Part shown: piece by piece, positions 50,802 to 59,328 of the stretch
Layout: every line of letters begins with the position of its first letter
Position numbering within the stretch: the first letter of the stretch is position 1
Origin: Chloroflexota bacterium
Lineage (GTDB): Bacteria; Chloroflexota; Anaerolineae; Aggregatilineales; Phototrophicaceae
DNA length: 64,000 nucleotides
NCBI GenBank assembly: GCA_020161935.1
Contig: JAIUNI010000014.1
Span: 62,001-126,000 of the forward strand
Direction: 5' to 3'
Notes under the pieces: model-generated
Database searches by the model: none
Told to the model about the DNA's origin: nothing
Seen by the model: the letters and a program-made list of their open reading frames with translations, nothing else
Made by a program: the position numbers and the translations under genes

Positions 50802-51882
50802 GAAGGTTCCTCGTCTTTAGGTGATATTTCGGACAAAACGTATGTAGATTTGGGTCAAAAGGGGATCGATTTTAGCACGCGCCGCCCGCGAAACCTAGAC
50901 CCGATCTGAGCCATCTTTAACCGCAGAGGCACAGAAGCAGTCCGTAGTCTTTAGTCGACAGTCATTAGTCAAAAGCCAATACAGATGAACCACAGAGACG
51001 CGGAGGGCACAGAGAATACAGAGCGATTTAACCGCAGAGACGCGGAGGAACGCAGAGAAAGGCGGAGAAGATTAACCGCCAAGTCGCCAAGAACGCCAAG
51101 AGGTTAGAGAACACAAAGGGTTTTGAGAAAAAATAAATCGCCGAGAAAAAATGGTGTTGTAGGGACGAGATACATCTCGTCCGCGCCACCCACCACACTC
51201 CTCATCTCGTAGGGGCGCAAAGGATTTTTAACACAAAGACTCAATGGCACAGAGGCACAAAGGGGTTTTGAGAAAAAATCAAACGCCGCGAAAAATAGGT
51301 GTTGTAGGGACGAGATACATCTCGTCCGCGCCACCCACCACAAACAATGTCTCTTCGTAGGGGCGCAAGGGATTTTTAACACAAAGACTCAATGGCACAG
51401 AGGCGCAAAGGGGTTTTGAGAAAAAATAAAACGCCGCGAAAAATGGTGTTGTAGGGACGCGAGACAGCGCGTCCGCGCCACCCACCACAAACAATGTCTT
51501 TTCGTAGGGGCGCAAAGGATTTTTAACACAAAGACTCAATGGCACAAAGGCGCAAAGGGGTTTTGAGAAAAAATAAAACGCCGCGAAAAAATGGTGTTGT
51601 AGGGACGAGATACATCTCGTCCGCGCCACCCACCACACCACCCATCTGTAGGGGCGCAAAGGATTTTTAACACAAAGACTCAATGGCACAGAGGCACATA
51701 GGGGTTTTGAGAAAAAATAAATCGGCGCGAAAAAAAGGTGTTGTAGGGACGAAAAGGATTTTTAACACAAAGACTCAATGGCACAGAGACGCAAAGGGGT
51801 TTGAGAAAAAATAAATCGCCGAGAAAAATAGGTGTTGTAGGGACGAGATACATCTCGTCCGCGCCACCGATTTTGAGAAAAA
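50802..51882. repeat. 1 kb repeat field with a tandem array of about 147-bp units
   Basis: 50935-50985 holds GTAGTCTTTAGTCGACAGTC-type strings; 50990-51110 holds AACCGCAGAGACGCGGAGG and AACCGCCAAGTCGCCAAGAA. From about 51110 to 51880 there are five to six tandem units of about 147 bases: TTTTTAACACAAAGACTCAA, TGGCACAGAGGCACAAAGG, GGTTTTGAGAAAAAATAAA, CGCCGCGAAAAATAGGTGTT, then a GTAG hairpin and CGCGCCACCCACCAC. Most units carry GGACGAGATACATCTCGTCC, one (about 51455) carries GGACGCGAGACAGCGCGTCC. No gene. Confidence 0.75.
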
Positions 51883-52164
51883 TTAACTGCTTGCCCGTTT
51901 GCCATCTTCATAGTGGTAGTGTTCTTGATGGGCAGAGGAAAAACGCTGGATGAATTGGGGTTCCGTGTCGCGTTCTTGTTTTGGGGTAAATCGACCATTT
52001 GCTATCGCCCAATCATAAGCGCTGGTGTTTACAGGATACTGGGTGAGAATACCGGTTAAGCTGTTTTCTTCGATCCACGCTTCCGCTTGTTCCCGTGCCG
52101 AAAACACAGCACTCGCAAACTGACCACCCGCGCCATGAAAAACCCAAACGTTATCGAGCATCAC
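51883..52164 (-). CDS. Small DUF7710-like protein
   Basis: 93 residues. It matches a family I recall as DUF7710: VWVFHGAGGQFASAVFSARE, AEAWIEENSLTGILTQYPVN, YDWAIANGRFTPK, and IQRFSSAHQEHYHYEDG. Function unknown; often a stand-alone small protein, sometimes discussed near immunity-type genes. Starts at ATG 52164 or 52161. It lies alone between long repeat fields; the tandem repeat array touches its stop codon. Confidence 0.7.
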   Translation of the reverse strand: MMLDNVWVFHGAGGQFASAVFSAREQAEAWIEENSLTGILTQYPVNTSAYDWAIANGRFTPKQERDTEPQFIQRFSSAHQEHYHYEDGKRASS

Positions 52165-53182
52165 ATTACCCTATTCAATTCGTCTCGAACTTATGACTGT
52201 TAATTTGTTTCTGCATTGATCGATTGACTAAAGACTACTGACTATCGACTTCTTATAAACTAGGTTTATTTTCGGTTAACCCGACAAACGGTTTACAAAC
52301 CTTCCACCAACCCTCTTAACAATAACACTCCCTCACAAAGTTAGCGCCAACCCGCACAAAAAGTGACCAAATGTTCTGACAAATGTTCACCCTAATCACC
52401 ATCAGTTCTTATAGAATAGAAACAGGCTCGGTTGTAGGAGTTTGCCGCTGGCAAACCCTCATCTGTTTTCCCGACCACATATATCGCCTTTTTGTAGGGA
52501 ATGGTCTCAGACCATTCCGTTTGTGGATTTCTAACCCACACGCACCTTAACAACCGCATCCACCCAACGCACAAATCTTCGCGCCGCCTTTGCCGCCTTT
52601 TACGCTTGTTCCGCCTGTCCTGTCTTTGACTGTCACCTGTTGACTGTCGACTACAGACTACTTTTGCCATTGCCGAAATCGCTGCCAAATTTGCCAACTG
52701 ACAATACCGACACTGACGACACTGACGACATTACCGACACAAAATGCCCTATTGGCGACGACGACTTCGCCGCCATCGCCGACATAAAATGCGCTGTGAA
52801 TGTGACAAAATTGAAGAAAATTGCGAATGTTCGGCAAATCGCTCCCTCAAATCCGCCGTCGAAAGTATGCTGTAACAACAGCATCAACAGCATCAACAGC
52901 AACATTCTCAATATTTTGAACTTTTATGCGGGTGACTTGGCGACTGGTGACTGATAGCTGACGACTGAACTGGCGCTCTACTGCCGCCGCCGCCGCCACT
53001 GCCGCCATTCAATGCCGGACGAGATGTATCTCGTCCCTACGACACCTATTTTTCGCGGCGATTTATTTTTTCTCAAAACCCCTTTGAGCCTCTGTGCCAT
53101 TGAGTCTTTGTGTTAAAAGGCATTGCGCTCCTACGAGAATGATTGGTGTGGTCGATGGCGCGGACGCGATGTACACTACCAA
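52165..53182. repeat. Gap with hairpins and GACTG strings; no gene seen
   Basis: 52215-52250: GACTAAAGACTACTGACTAT. About 52434-52460: GTAG + GAGTTTGCCGCTGGCAAACC. 52493-52520: GTAG + GGAATGGTCTCAGACCATTC. 52620-52665: TTGACTGTCGACTACAGACT. 52700-52745: ACACTGACGACACTGACGAC. 52860-52915: AACAGCATCAACAGCATCAA. 52935-52975: GACTTGGCGACTGGTGACTG. 53010-53040: hairpin GGACGAGATGTATCTCGTCC. Short frames cross this DNA (52392-52697 minus, 52640-52954 plus), but they are made of repeat units and have no family look. Confidence 0.6.
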
Positions 53183-53460
53183 CAAAGCAAATACCCGCAG
53201 CGGTGCCAAAGCCGTGCGGGTATCAAAATGCGCGGAGTACTGGCTCGCGCGATGTACAACCGTTCACCACAACGGTTGATTGTCCTGTCTCACAAGATGC
53301 TTCCTACACCGCCAGAGGGCGAACTCAAACACACAGTCAGCGTGAACGACGGCCATTGACGCAGACGAGGATACCCGCGTCCGTTCCAGCGAAGGGATTA
53401 TCGCCTTTATGCAGCTTAAAGTGATTTGGCGCTCAACTTTGATGCAGGAGAGGTTGTGAT
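53183..53460. repeat. Long duplicated non-coding block, copy 2
   Basis: Nearly identical to 30212-30480, including the ATACCCGCA..TGCGGGTAT and CAACCGTT..AACGGTTG hairpins and the end TTTGATGCAGGAGAGGTTGT. It again lies just downstream of an HTH gene. Identity stops shortly after the GGTTGTGATA end; between there and the HTH stop the two loci share only scattered bases. Confidence 0.6.
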
Positions 53461-53527
53461 ACTCTTTATTTTATTAGTTAGAGCCGATAAAGTCAAGTAA
53501 TTCATCAATTTTAGTAAAAATGGCAAT

Positions 53528-53764
53528 TTACTTCTTATTCTGGTGCGGGCCGTAACCGATTTCGTCGATGTATCGCAGCAGATCAGGCAGCCACATTTCA
53601 TAGCGGCCTACACGTTTGCGAGTCTTAATAAGTCGCTCGTCATCTGGCAAACGCAGGTTTTTGTATGCCAGCCGTTCAAGATATTCGCGACTATATCCGG
53701 TCAGTTCCGCACCTTCAGGGGTCATTACCCAGATTTCTTGCTCAGGCGTAATATGGACAGCCAT
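53528..53764 (-). CDS. Small HTH/excisionase-like protein, copy 2
   Basis: 78 residues from ATG 53764. An upstream extension to 53914 is made of repeat DNA and is rejected because the paralogue at 30567-30803 starts at the matching Met and both are then exactly 78 residues. The fold signs are the same: EIWVMTPEGAELTGYSREYL, RLAYKNLRLPDDERLIKTRK, then GRYEMWLPDLLRYIDEIGYG. Differences from copy 1 are mostly conservative, so the protein is kept under selection. It probably binds DNA; target and role are unknown. Confidence 0.72.
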   Translation of the reverse strand: MAVHITPEQEIWVMTPEGAELTGYSREYLERLAYKNLRLPDDERLIKTRKRVGRYEMWLPDLLRYIDEIGYGPHQNKK

Positions 53765-54155
53765 GTGTGGCGTGCAATCCCTCGTCGTTGGTGTGCGACG
53801 TGTCTGATTGGTCAATGGGTTGATTATAGCGGATTGTCGGCAAGGGGGCAGGGGAGAGAAAGAACCCCCTCCGTCGCTGACGCGACACCTCCCCCGCAAG
53901 CGAGGGAGGAGCAAGACGGGGCAGGGGAGAGGGAATAATGGGGGGTGGTGGCGCGGACGAGATGTATCTCGTCCCTACGAACGTGGTGATGGGGAGGAAG
54001 GCGAGGGCGCAAGCCGTCCGCACCTTAATAACCATACCGATGCTTGGCATTCTCTGTCTTTCTTGGCGTACTTGGCGATTCGTCTTTGTCTTGAGCTGGT
54101 GACTGATCGCTTAAAAACGGAATTGGCGCTCCGCCGCCGCCACGCCGCCAGCCAG
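53765..54155. repeat. Gap with CCTCCCCCGC hairpin, GTAG hairpin and GACTG string
   Basis: No gene. CCTCCCCCGCAAGCGAGGGAGG-type hairpin at about 53888-53909, GGACGAGATGTATCTCGTCC at about 53957-53976 (GTAG on the minus strand), TTGGCGTACTTGGCGATTCG at about 54063-54082 and GAGCTGGTGACTGATCGC at 54094-54111. Confidence 0.6.
53823..53828 (-). promoter_or_regulatory. -10 box of the HTH gene, copy 2
   Basis: TATAAT in the same CAATCCGCTATAATCAA block as at 30863-30868, 59 bases upstream of the start codon. No good -35 box. Confidence 0.4.
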
Positions 54156-54554
54156 TTACTGGCTTTCCGCAGTCGGCTCCGTAATCGGCGAAATATCGGT
54201 CATGACATAAACGACCGCCTCGTCGTGGCTGCACCCTGCCGTACCGAACTGGCTCTGGAACAAGTCGGGGTTTTCCGCCGTCCCCACGTTCGCCGAGATG
54301 TACTTGAGGATCACCTCCGGCACCGCACCCTTGTTGTTAAAAATGGCGGCAGCCTTCGCGAACAGCGCGTCATCCATCGTGCAGTAAACACCCGCGTCGT
54401 CGTGCGTCATCCACACGAAATGGCTGCCATTCTTTTTGGTTTCAATCGCGAAGATTGTATCGCGCAGCGCACCATCCTGTACCGAATGCGGGCCAGCGCC
54501 GCACGCCCCGACCATCAAAACGACCACTAGTAACAAACCCAACCGCTTAACCAC
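54156..54554 (-). CDS. Small lipoprotein, unknown function
   Basis: 132 residues from GTG 54554, chosen for AGAAGGAAAG just upstream and because a lipoprotein signal starts there: KRLGLLLVVVLMVGAC with lipobox VGAC. The mature part has FAIETKKNGSHFVWMTHDD, GVYCTMDDALFAKAAAIFN and a Cys near the end; it looks like a compact alpha/beta domain. I recognise no family. It is anchored to the outer face of the membrane. No operon partners. Confidence 0.65.
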   Translation of the reverse strand: MVKRLGLLLVVVLMVGACGAGPHSVQDGALRDTIFAIETKKNGSHFVWMTHDDAGVYCTMDDALFAKAAAIFNNKGAVPEVILKYISANVGTAENPDLFQSQFGTAGCSHDEAVVYVMTDISPITEPTAESQ

Positions 54555-54827
54555 TTGGCTTTCCTTCTGCGTAATAATGAACACAACATTACAAGTTGAA
54601 TTATCGCCGAGAACGGCCAACTGTAAACGCTGAACAATTGGGGGTTATAAAGATTGCCCCCTCATAATAGACCCCTTAAATTTGACCACTTGCCCTATTA
54701 CGGTCTGCCCATGTGGAGGATGAACGCTCGCTCGACATGGATTACCTTTACCTTAAGTTGGCCTGAAACCCGGCTTCCGTATGGAATCAGGTTCTGCCAC
54801 TGCCACGAAGTAAAAGGAGTACACACC

Positions 54828-55277
54828 ATGACCAAAGTAAACCAAGTCATGACCGAAAATCCGACCTGCTGCCTCGCCAGCGACTCGATTGGCGCGGTCG
54901 TCCAGCAAATGCAAATGCATGATGTGGGCGCGGTTCCGGTCGTCTCCGACATCACCAGCCGCAAGTTGATCGGTATCGTCACCGACCGCGACATCGCGCT
55001 GCGGGTCGTGGGTGCGGGGCGCGACTCGAAAGGCACATGGGTGGCGGATGTGATGACCCCTAATCCGGTCGCCTGCCACGACACGGACAGCATCGACACC
55101 GCGATTGAAGCCATGTCCCTGCACAAAGTCCGCCGTATTCCAGTGGTGAACGACGACAGAAAGTTGGTGGGCATCGTGTCACAGGCTGATGTCGCTACGC
55201 GCCTCGGTAACACCGAAAAAACCGCCGAAGTCGTTGAGGAAATTTCGAAGCCGAATGCGGTCGTCCTGCCGCGCTAA
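54828..55277 (+). CDS. CBS-domain pair protein
   Basis: 149 residues from ATG 54828, with AAAGGAGT at 54813-54820; a longer frame upstream is not protein-like. Two CBS domains fill the protein: VNQVMTENPTCCLASDSIGA with LIGIVTDRDIALR, and VADVMTPNPVACHDTDSIDT with LVGIVSQADVATRL. CBS pairs bind adenine nucleotides and act as energy sensors. Stand-alone proteins of this kind are common stress proteins. The gene starts a group of small plus-strand genes (CBS, hypothetical, DoxX, DUF4126). Confidence 0.9.
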   Translation: MTKVNQVMTENPTCCLASDSIGAVVQQMQMHDVGAVPVVSDITSRKLIGIVTDRDIALRVVGAGRDSKGTWVADVMTPNPVACHDTDSIDTAIEAMSLHKVRRIPVVNDDRKLVGIVSQADVATRLGNTEKTAEVVEEISKPNAVVLPR

Positions 55278-55324
55278 ATAAACGGTTCGAGGGCAGCCTA
55301 GTGATTGTTGATTGGGGAAAGACC

Positions 55325-55564
55325 ATGATGTTCAACACCGACGAATCGATTGAGATGGCGAAGGATGTACAGAAGAAGTACACCGACAGCCTCATGCAGA
55401 ATAAGCATGTGCTGGGGGTTAGTGTTCAACCGGTCGATGGTTATGGGCAAAGCCGCCCGACCGAGTTCGCGCTGGTTCTCCTGATTGACGAGGACGGCGA
55501 AAAACACTGGTTCCCGACGCAGATTGATAATGTGCCGGTGATCCTGCGCCCAACCATCATCTGA
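55325..55564 (+). CDS. Small hypothetical protein
   Basis: 79 residues from ATG 55325, preceded by GGGGAAAG; ATG 55328 is equally possible. It has helix and strand parts (ESIEMAKDVQKKYTDSLMQN, LGVSVQPVDGYGQSRPTEFA, WFPTQIDNVPVILRPTII). The end VPV.LRPT resembles small proteins that bind and report on processed peptides, but I cannot name a family. It follows the CBS gene by 47 bases on the same strand. Confidence 0.6.
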   Translation: MMFNTDESIEMAKDVQKKYTDSLMQNKHVLGVSVQPVDGYGQSRPTEFALVLLIDEDGEKHWFPTQIDNVPVILRPTII

Positions 55565-55601
55565 CGAGCAGCAGCCGACCGTTTAGCGAAAGCGAGTGCC
55601 T

Positions 55602-56237
55602 ATGAGCGCCAACGTCGTTGACCCGGATCATGCCGTCAAAACCGAACGCGGCACGGTTTTACAAGAACCCCCTTTAGCCCAATTCCTGTTCAGCGATACG
55701 CGGCTCGCCCCGCTGTGGCTGGTCGTGCGTGTCCTGCTCGGCTGGGAATGGTTGAGCGCGGGTCTGAACAAGATCGGTGATCCCGCGTGGATGCAGACCG
55801 GCGAGGCACTGAAAGGCTTCTGGACGAACGCGGTCGCCGTGCCGGAAAGTGGCAGGCCGCCGATTACCTTCGAGTGGTATCGCGGCTTTATTCAGGGCAT
55901 GTTGGATGCCGGTTCCTATGTCTGGTTTGCCAAGCTCGTCGCTATCGGGGAGGCAGCAGTCGGCATGATGTTGATCCTCGGCTTATTCGTCGGTGTCGCG
56001 GCGTTTTTCGGCGCGTTCATGAATTGGAATTACATCATGGCGGGTTCCGCCAGCAGCAACGGCTTGCTCGGCCTCGCGGCGATCCTGCTGATCCTCGCGT
56101 GGAAAACCGCCGGTTACTACGGCCTCGACCGCTGGATACTGCCGCGCGTCGGCATGACGTGGCAGGAGCCGAAACCGGTTCCAGTTCGCATCCGCGCCCC
56201 TCAGCCGATTGAGCAGGTCAATCGGATAAAAAGATAG
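55602..56237 (+). CDS. DoxX-family membrane protein
   Basis: 211 residues from ATG 55602; a GTG two codons upstream is an alternative. Four membrane helices. DoxX marks: LWLVVRVLLGWEWLSAGLNK with IGDPAWM, a periplasmic part (about 60-105), LVAIGEAAVGMMLILGLFVG, and FMNWNYIMAGSASSNGLLGL. This form resembles the large subunit of thiosulfate:quinone oxidoreductase (DoxD) and related redox membrane proteins; the reaction here is unknown. It follows the small hypothetical gene by 37 bases. Confidence 0.85.
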   Translation: MSANVVDPDHAVKTERGTVLQEPPLAQFLFSDTRLAPLWLVVRVLLGWEWLSAGLNKIGDPAWMQTGEALKGFWTNAVAVPESGRPPITFEWYRGFIQGMLDAGSYVWFAKLVAIGEAAVGMMLILGLFVGVAAFFGAFMNWNYIMAGSASSNGLLGLAAILLILAWKTAGYYGLDRWILPRVGMTWQEPKPVPVRIRAPQPIEQVNRIKR

Positions 56238-56481
56238 TTTCAAGTGGCAAGTTCCAAGTTGCAAGCAAAATGCAAATACGAATGAACCGCAGAGAACGCA
56301 GAGAGAATACAGAGGGGCGCACAGGCTGCGCCCTTATTGTTGATAGATAAATGATTTGGCAATTTGGTATAAGACGGACGAGATGTATCTCGTCCCTACA
56401 TAAAAATGATTGGATGTAGGGACGGCACGCTATGCAGATGCCGTCCGTTGACCGCCTAAACCTATACAAGGAGCATACGAC
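56238..56481. repeat. Gap with four hairpins of the GTAG type
   Basis: GTTTCAAGTGGCAAGTTCCA simple repeat at 56237-56262, AACCGCAGAGAACGCAGAG at 56285-56303, GGGCGCACAGGCTGCGCCC at about 56314-56332, GGACGAGATGTATCTCGTCC at 56374-56393, and GTAG + GGACGGCACGCTATGCAGAT (imperfect, ending GCCGTCC) at about 56417-56448. AAGGAGC before the next ATG is its ribosome site. Confidence 0.6.
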
Positions 56482-56949
56482 ATGAATTTTTTACCGGCCT
56501 TCGGGCTTGGCCTCGTCAGCGGTTTGCGAAGCATGATGGGCTTGGCCTTCTTCAGCGACCGTGCCGAGGCGAAAACCACCCACAAGAACGATAACCCCGC
56601 GCTGGCGCTGCTCAAACGACCGGAAACGGCAGCCGCGCTCAAATTCATGGCGGCGGGTGAGGTCATCATGGATAAGATGCCCTTCATGCCCGCGCGTACC
56701 GAAGCCGTTCCGCTGATGGGGCGCTTGGCGATGGGCGCGTTCGTGGGGGCGGCCATCTCCAAAAAGGAATGGATACAGGGCGCGGCGGCGGGTGCTGCCG
56801 GTGCGCTGGTCGCCAGCTACGCGGCCTACAGCATCCGCAAACTGCTGCATGACGAAGCACACATCCCGAACGTCGTGCTGGGCATCGCCGAAGATGCAGT
56901 GGTGGTTAAGGCCGCCGATGCCATCATGAACCGCATTAGTGTGCCATAA
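56482..56949 (+). CDS. DUF4126-family membrane protein
   Basis: 155 residues. DUF4126 look: PAFGLGLVSGLRSMMGLAFF at the start, AAALKFMAAGEVIMDKMPFM with PARTEAVPLMGRLAMGAFVG, and an Ala/Gly-rich helix pair (WIQGAAAGAAGALVASYAAY). Predicted inner-membrane protein of unknown function. AAGGAGC lies 8 bases before ATG. The next gene begins 43 bases after its stop. Confidence 0.82.
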   Translation: MNFLPAFGLGLVSGLRSMMGLAFFSDRAEAKTTHKNDNPALALLKRPETAAALKFMAAGEVIMDKMPFMPARTEAVPLMGRLAMGAFVGAAISKKEWIQGAAAGAAGALVASYAAYSIRKLLHDEAHIPNVVLGIAEDAVVVKAADAIMNRISVP

Positions 56950-56992
56950 TAGGAGCAACTTTATCCGACGACGACACGAGTTGGGGGCGACT

Positions 56993-57547
56993 GTGAAGCG
57001 GACAATAGGGCTGTTCCTCGTCATGCTGGTGTGCGCGGGCTGCAACCTCAGCCGGAGCGAGGACGTGGCCGCGCTGCCGACCGATACCCCTGCGGCGACG
57101 GCTTTCCCCACGGCCAGCATCACCCGAACGCCCATCAGCATCGGCGTAACCGAACTCCCGACCCTGCTGCCGCTGCCGGGGATTTCGATCACCATCAGCA
57201 CGCCGCAGCCGACGCTCATCCCCGTAACGAGTGTGCCGCTGTTCCGCAGTATTTGTCAGGTGTATACCACTTACTCCGGCGCTGACCCGCGCAACACCCT
57301 CAGCCTCCGCACCGAACCGAACACCACGGCTCCGCAGGTGTTCCGCGTCCCGACCAACCAGCCGGTGATGTTGATCCCCAACACCGGCGAGATGCAGGGC
57401 GACGGCTACCACTGGCTGAACGTCCTCTATGTGGATGGGGACATGCGTTACATCGGGTGGATGGCACGCGACTCGTTCAGCACCAACGGCCAGCGCGACC
57501 CGTCCATCGCGACCCTGCGCCACGCGGGTACGCAGGCAGATTGTTAG
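56993..57547 (+). CDS. Lipoprotein with SH3-like domain
   Basis: 184 residues from GTG 56993, preceded by GGGGGCG; it begins with the lipoprotein signal VKRTIGLFLVMLVCAGC (lipobox CAGC). A Thr/Pro-rich linker (about 25-75) leads to an SH3b-like domain (about 90-180): ICQVYTTYSGADPRNTLSLR, TEPNTTAPQVFRVP, GDGYHWLNVLYVDG, and YIGWMARDSF. Such domains bind peptidoglycan or peptides on the cell surface. It follows DUF4126 on the same strand and the two are probably co-transcribed. Confidence 0.8.
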   Translation: MKRTIGLFLVMLVCAGCNLSRSEDVAALPTDTPAATAFPTASITRTPISIGVTELPTLLPLPGISITISTPQPTLIPVTSVPLFRSICQVYTTYSGADPRNTLSLRTEPNTTAPQVFRVPTNQPVMLIPNTGEMQGDGYHWLNVLYVDGDMRYIGWMARDSFSTNGQRDPSIATLRHAGTQADC

Positions 57548-58532
57548 TTGGAAGTTACAAGGCAAAGGCGAATCGCCAAGAGCGCCAAGAAAAGCAGAGA
57601 ACGCAGAGGGTTTTAACACAAAGACTCAATGGCACAGAGGCGCAGAGGGGTTTTGAGAAAAAATAAATCACCGCGAAATAAACGGTGTTGTAGGGACGCG
57701 AGACAGCGCGTCCGCCACCTGCCACCAACCACGCCTATCACCACGAATGTAGGGACGTGATACATCACGTCCGCCTGCCACCCTTCAACCCATTAATGCC
57801 GGACAGCCTATCTGCTGTCCCTACACAACCGTACTTGCACGACGTAGGGGCCGTGATACAGCGCGTCCGCCACCTGCCACCCTTCAACCCATTAAATACC
57901 GGACAGCCTATCCGCTGTCCCTACACAATCGTACTTGCACGAATGTAGGGACGCGAGACAGCGCGTCCGCCGCCGCCTGCCACCCTTCAACCCATTAATG
58001 CCGGACAGTCTCTCTGCTGTCCCTACACAACCGTACTTGTACGAGCGTAGGGACGCGAGACAGCGCGTCCGCCACCTGCCACCCTTCAACCCATTAAATA
58101 CCGGACAGCCTCTCTGCTGCCCCTACACAACCGTACTTGCACGAATGTAGGGACGCGAGATAGCGCGTCCGCCTTCCCCCACCGCCCACCTGCTACCCAC
58201 TTACAAATCGGAAGAAAAGAGCCAGAAGCACTACGGAAGGAGAGCGAAAAGGCAATATAGTAGAGGGGGCAAGTTCAAATTTGACGGTTCGGATTTTTAA
58301 AACGAGGGTGGTGAGGAAGCCTTAAAATGACAATTGTCAGTGGCTACTCAAACGGAAGTCACTTTAGCACGAAAATCGCTTGAGTCTCGGCAAAATCGGC
58401 TGTTATACTGCGATTATTGAAAGCAAAGTAACTGCTTCTACGGAACAGACTTCCGCTTAGTAATACAAGCTAAAATGACGTGTTCGCGCAGATTTTAATT
58501 CAGCAATTGGAAAGCTATCAAGGAGCAAGGAA
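57548..58532. repeat. Near-1-kb gap with a tandem array of hairpin pairs
   Basis: 57570-57680 repeats the AAAGACTCAATGGCACAGAG and GGTTTTGAGAAAAAATAAAT pieces of the 51-kb array. From about 57690 to 58170 there is an array of alternating hairpins: GTAG + GGACGCGAGACAGCGCGTCC (or GGACGTGATACATCACGTCC), CCACCTGCCACCCTTCAACC, then GGACAGCCTATCTGCTGTCC followed by CTACACAACCGTACTTGCAC. About four units of 105-110 bases. 58171-58532 is repeat-poor and AT-rich; it holds the upstream region of the next gene. Confidence 0.75.
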
Positions 58533-59162
58533 ATGAAGTACCTCAATAACCGTCTTTCAGCAGCGATGTGGGCAAGAGTTTTGCTGCTGTGGTTAACGCT
58601 CGCAATCGGAGCATTAGTGGTTGGCGGTGTCGCAATTGGTTTGGGGCAGTTCATTCAGGGTAATATTCGGGATGAACTAACATCACAACAAATTTCCTTT
58701 TCGGCAGTGGACAACCTGACTGACGAGGAAAAGGCCATCCCCGGTATCGTCGAGAACGCCGGTCTGCCCCTGACCACCGGCAATCAGGCCAAGGTTTACT
58801 CGGAATTGATCGGTCTGCATTCGCGTAACTCCGCTGAAGGCGCAGGCTATCCCGGCGAAGTTTACTCGACCTTAGGTGGCATTCAACGCCAACTGCGTGC
58901 TGATGTTACCGCAGCGACCGAATCGGGCGACCAAACCGCGCTTGATGAAGCCAACGAGAAGCTGACTGCCGTTACGAACCTGCGTAACACCATGTTGACC
59001 GCTAGTACCCTGCGTGGCAACCTGCTCTCGGCCTACGGTTGGGACAACGTTGCGACCGGCGTGACAGCAACCGGTGGGTTCATTCTGGTGCTGGCAGTCG
59101 TGTTCTTCGTCCTGTTCATCTACGAACAACGCCGTGGTCACCTCCCCCCGACCGAAGCGTAA
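58533..59162 (+). CDS. Two-helix membrane protein with helical outer domain, unknown function
   Basis: 209 residues; AAGGAGCAAGG precedes the ATG. Helix 1 about 14-38 (RVLLLWLTLAIGALVVGGVA), helix 2 about 177-198 (GFILVLAVVFFVLFIYEQ), with a helical domain between them. The N-in, C-in layout puts that domain outside; it has SFSAVDNLTDEEKAIPGIVE and ANEKLTAVTNLRNTMLTAST. Shape recalls the sensor half of bacterial chemoreceptors or histidine kinases but no output domain follows. No family recognised. The gene seems monocistronic. Confidence 0.65.
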   Translation: MKYLNNRLSAAMWARVLLLWLTLAIGALVVGGVAIGLGQFIQGNIRDELTSQQISFSAVDNLTDEEKAIPGIVENAGLPLTTGNQAKVYSELIGLHSRNSAEGAGYPGEVYSTLGGIQRQLRADVTAATESGDQTALDEANEKLTAVTNLRNTMLTASTLRGNLLSAYGWDNVATGVTATGGFILVLAVVFFVLFIYEQRRGHLPPTEA

Positions 59163-59328
59163 GTTTCATCACTCAATCAAAACACAACGTACCGTTGTAG
59201 TCTCAAGGCTGCGGCGGTATTTTTTTGCGTGGGGCAGGGGGAGCGGTGGTTATCCGGGGGGCGGGAAATATTTTTAATGGGTAAAATATGAATATCGTTT
59301 GAATCGGATCAACTGCGGTGGCATTCAA

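Noticed and set aside
51110..51880. CRISPR-like or coding tandem array
   Set aside because: Units are about 147 bases with no variable spacers; the open frames across them (e.g. PLSLCVKNPLRPY repeats) are repeat translations without a ribosome site.
52640..52954. Plus-strand frame with TDNTDTDDTDD start
   Set aside because: Its DNA is made of GACGACACTGAC and AACAGCATCAAC strings, and no ribosome site or family is visible.
57690..58170. CRISPR-like array
   Set aside because: Unit spacing is about 105-110 bases, the 'spacers' are also repeats, and no cas gene is present; the units are alternating hairpins.
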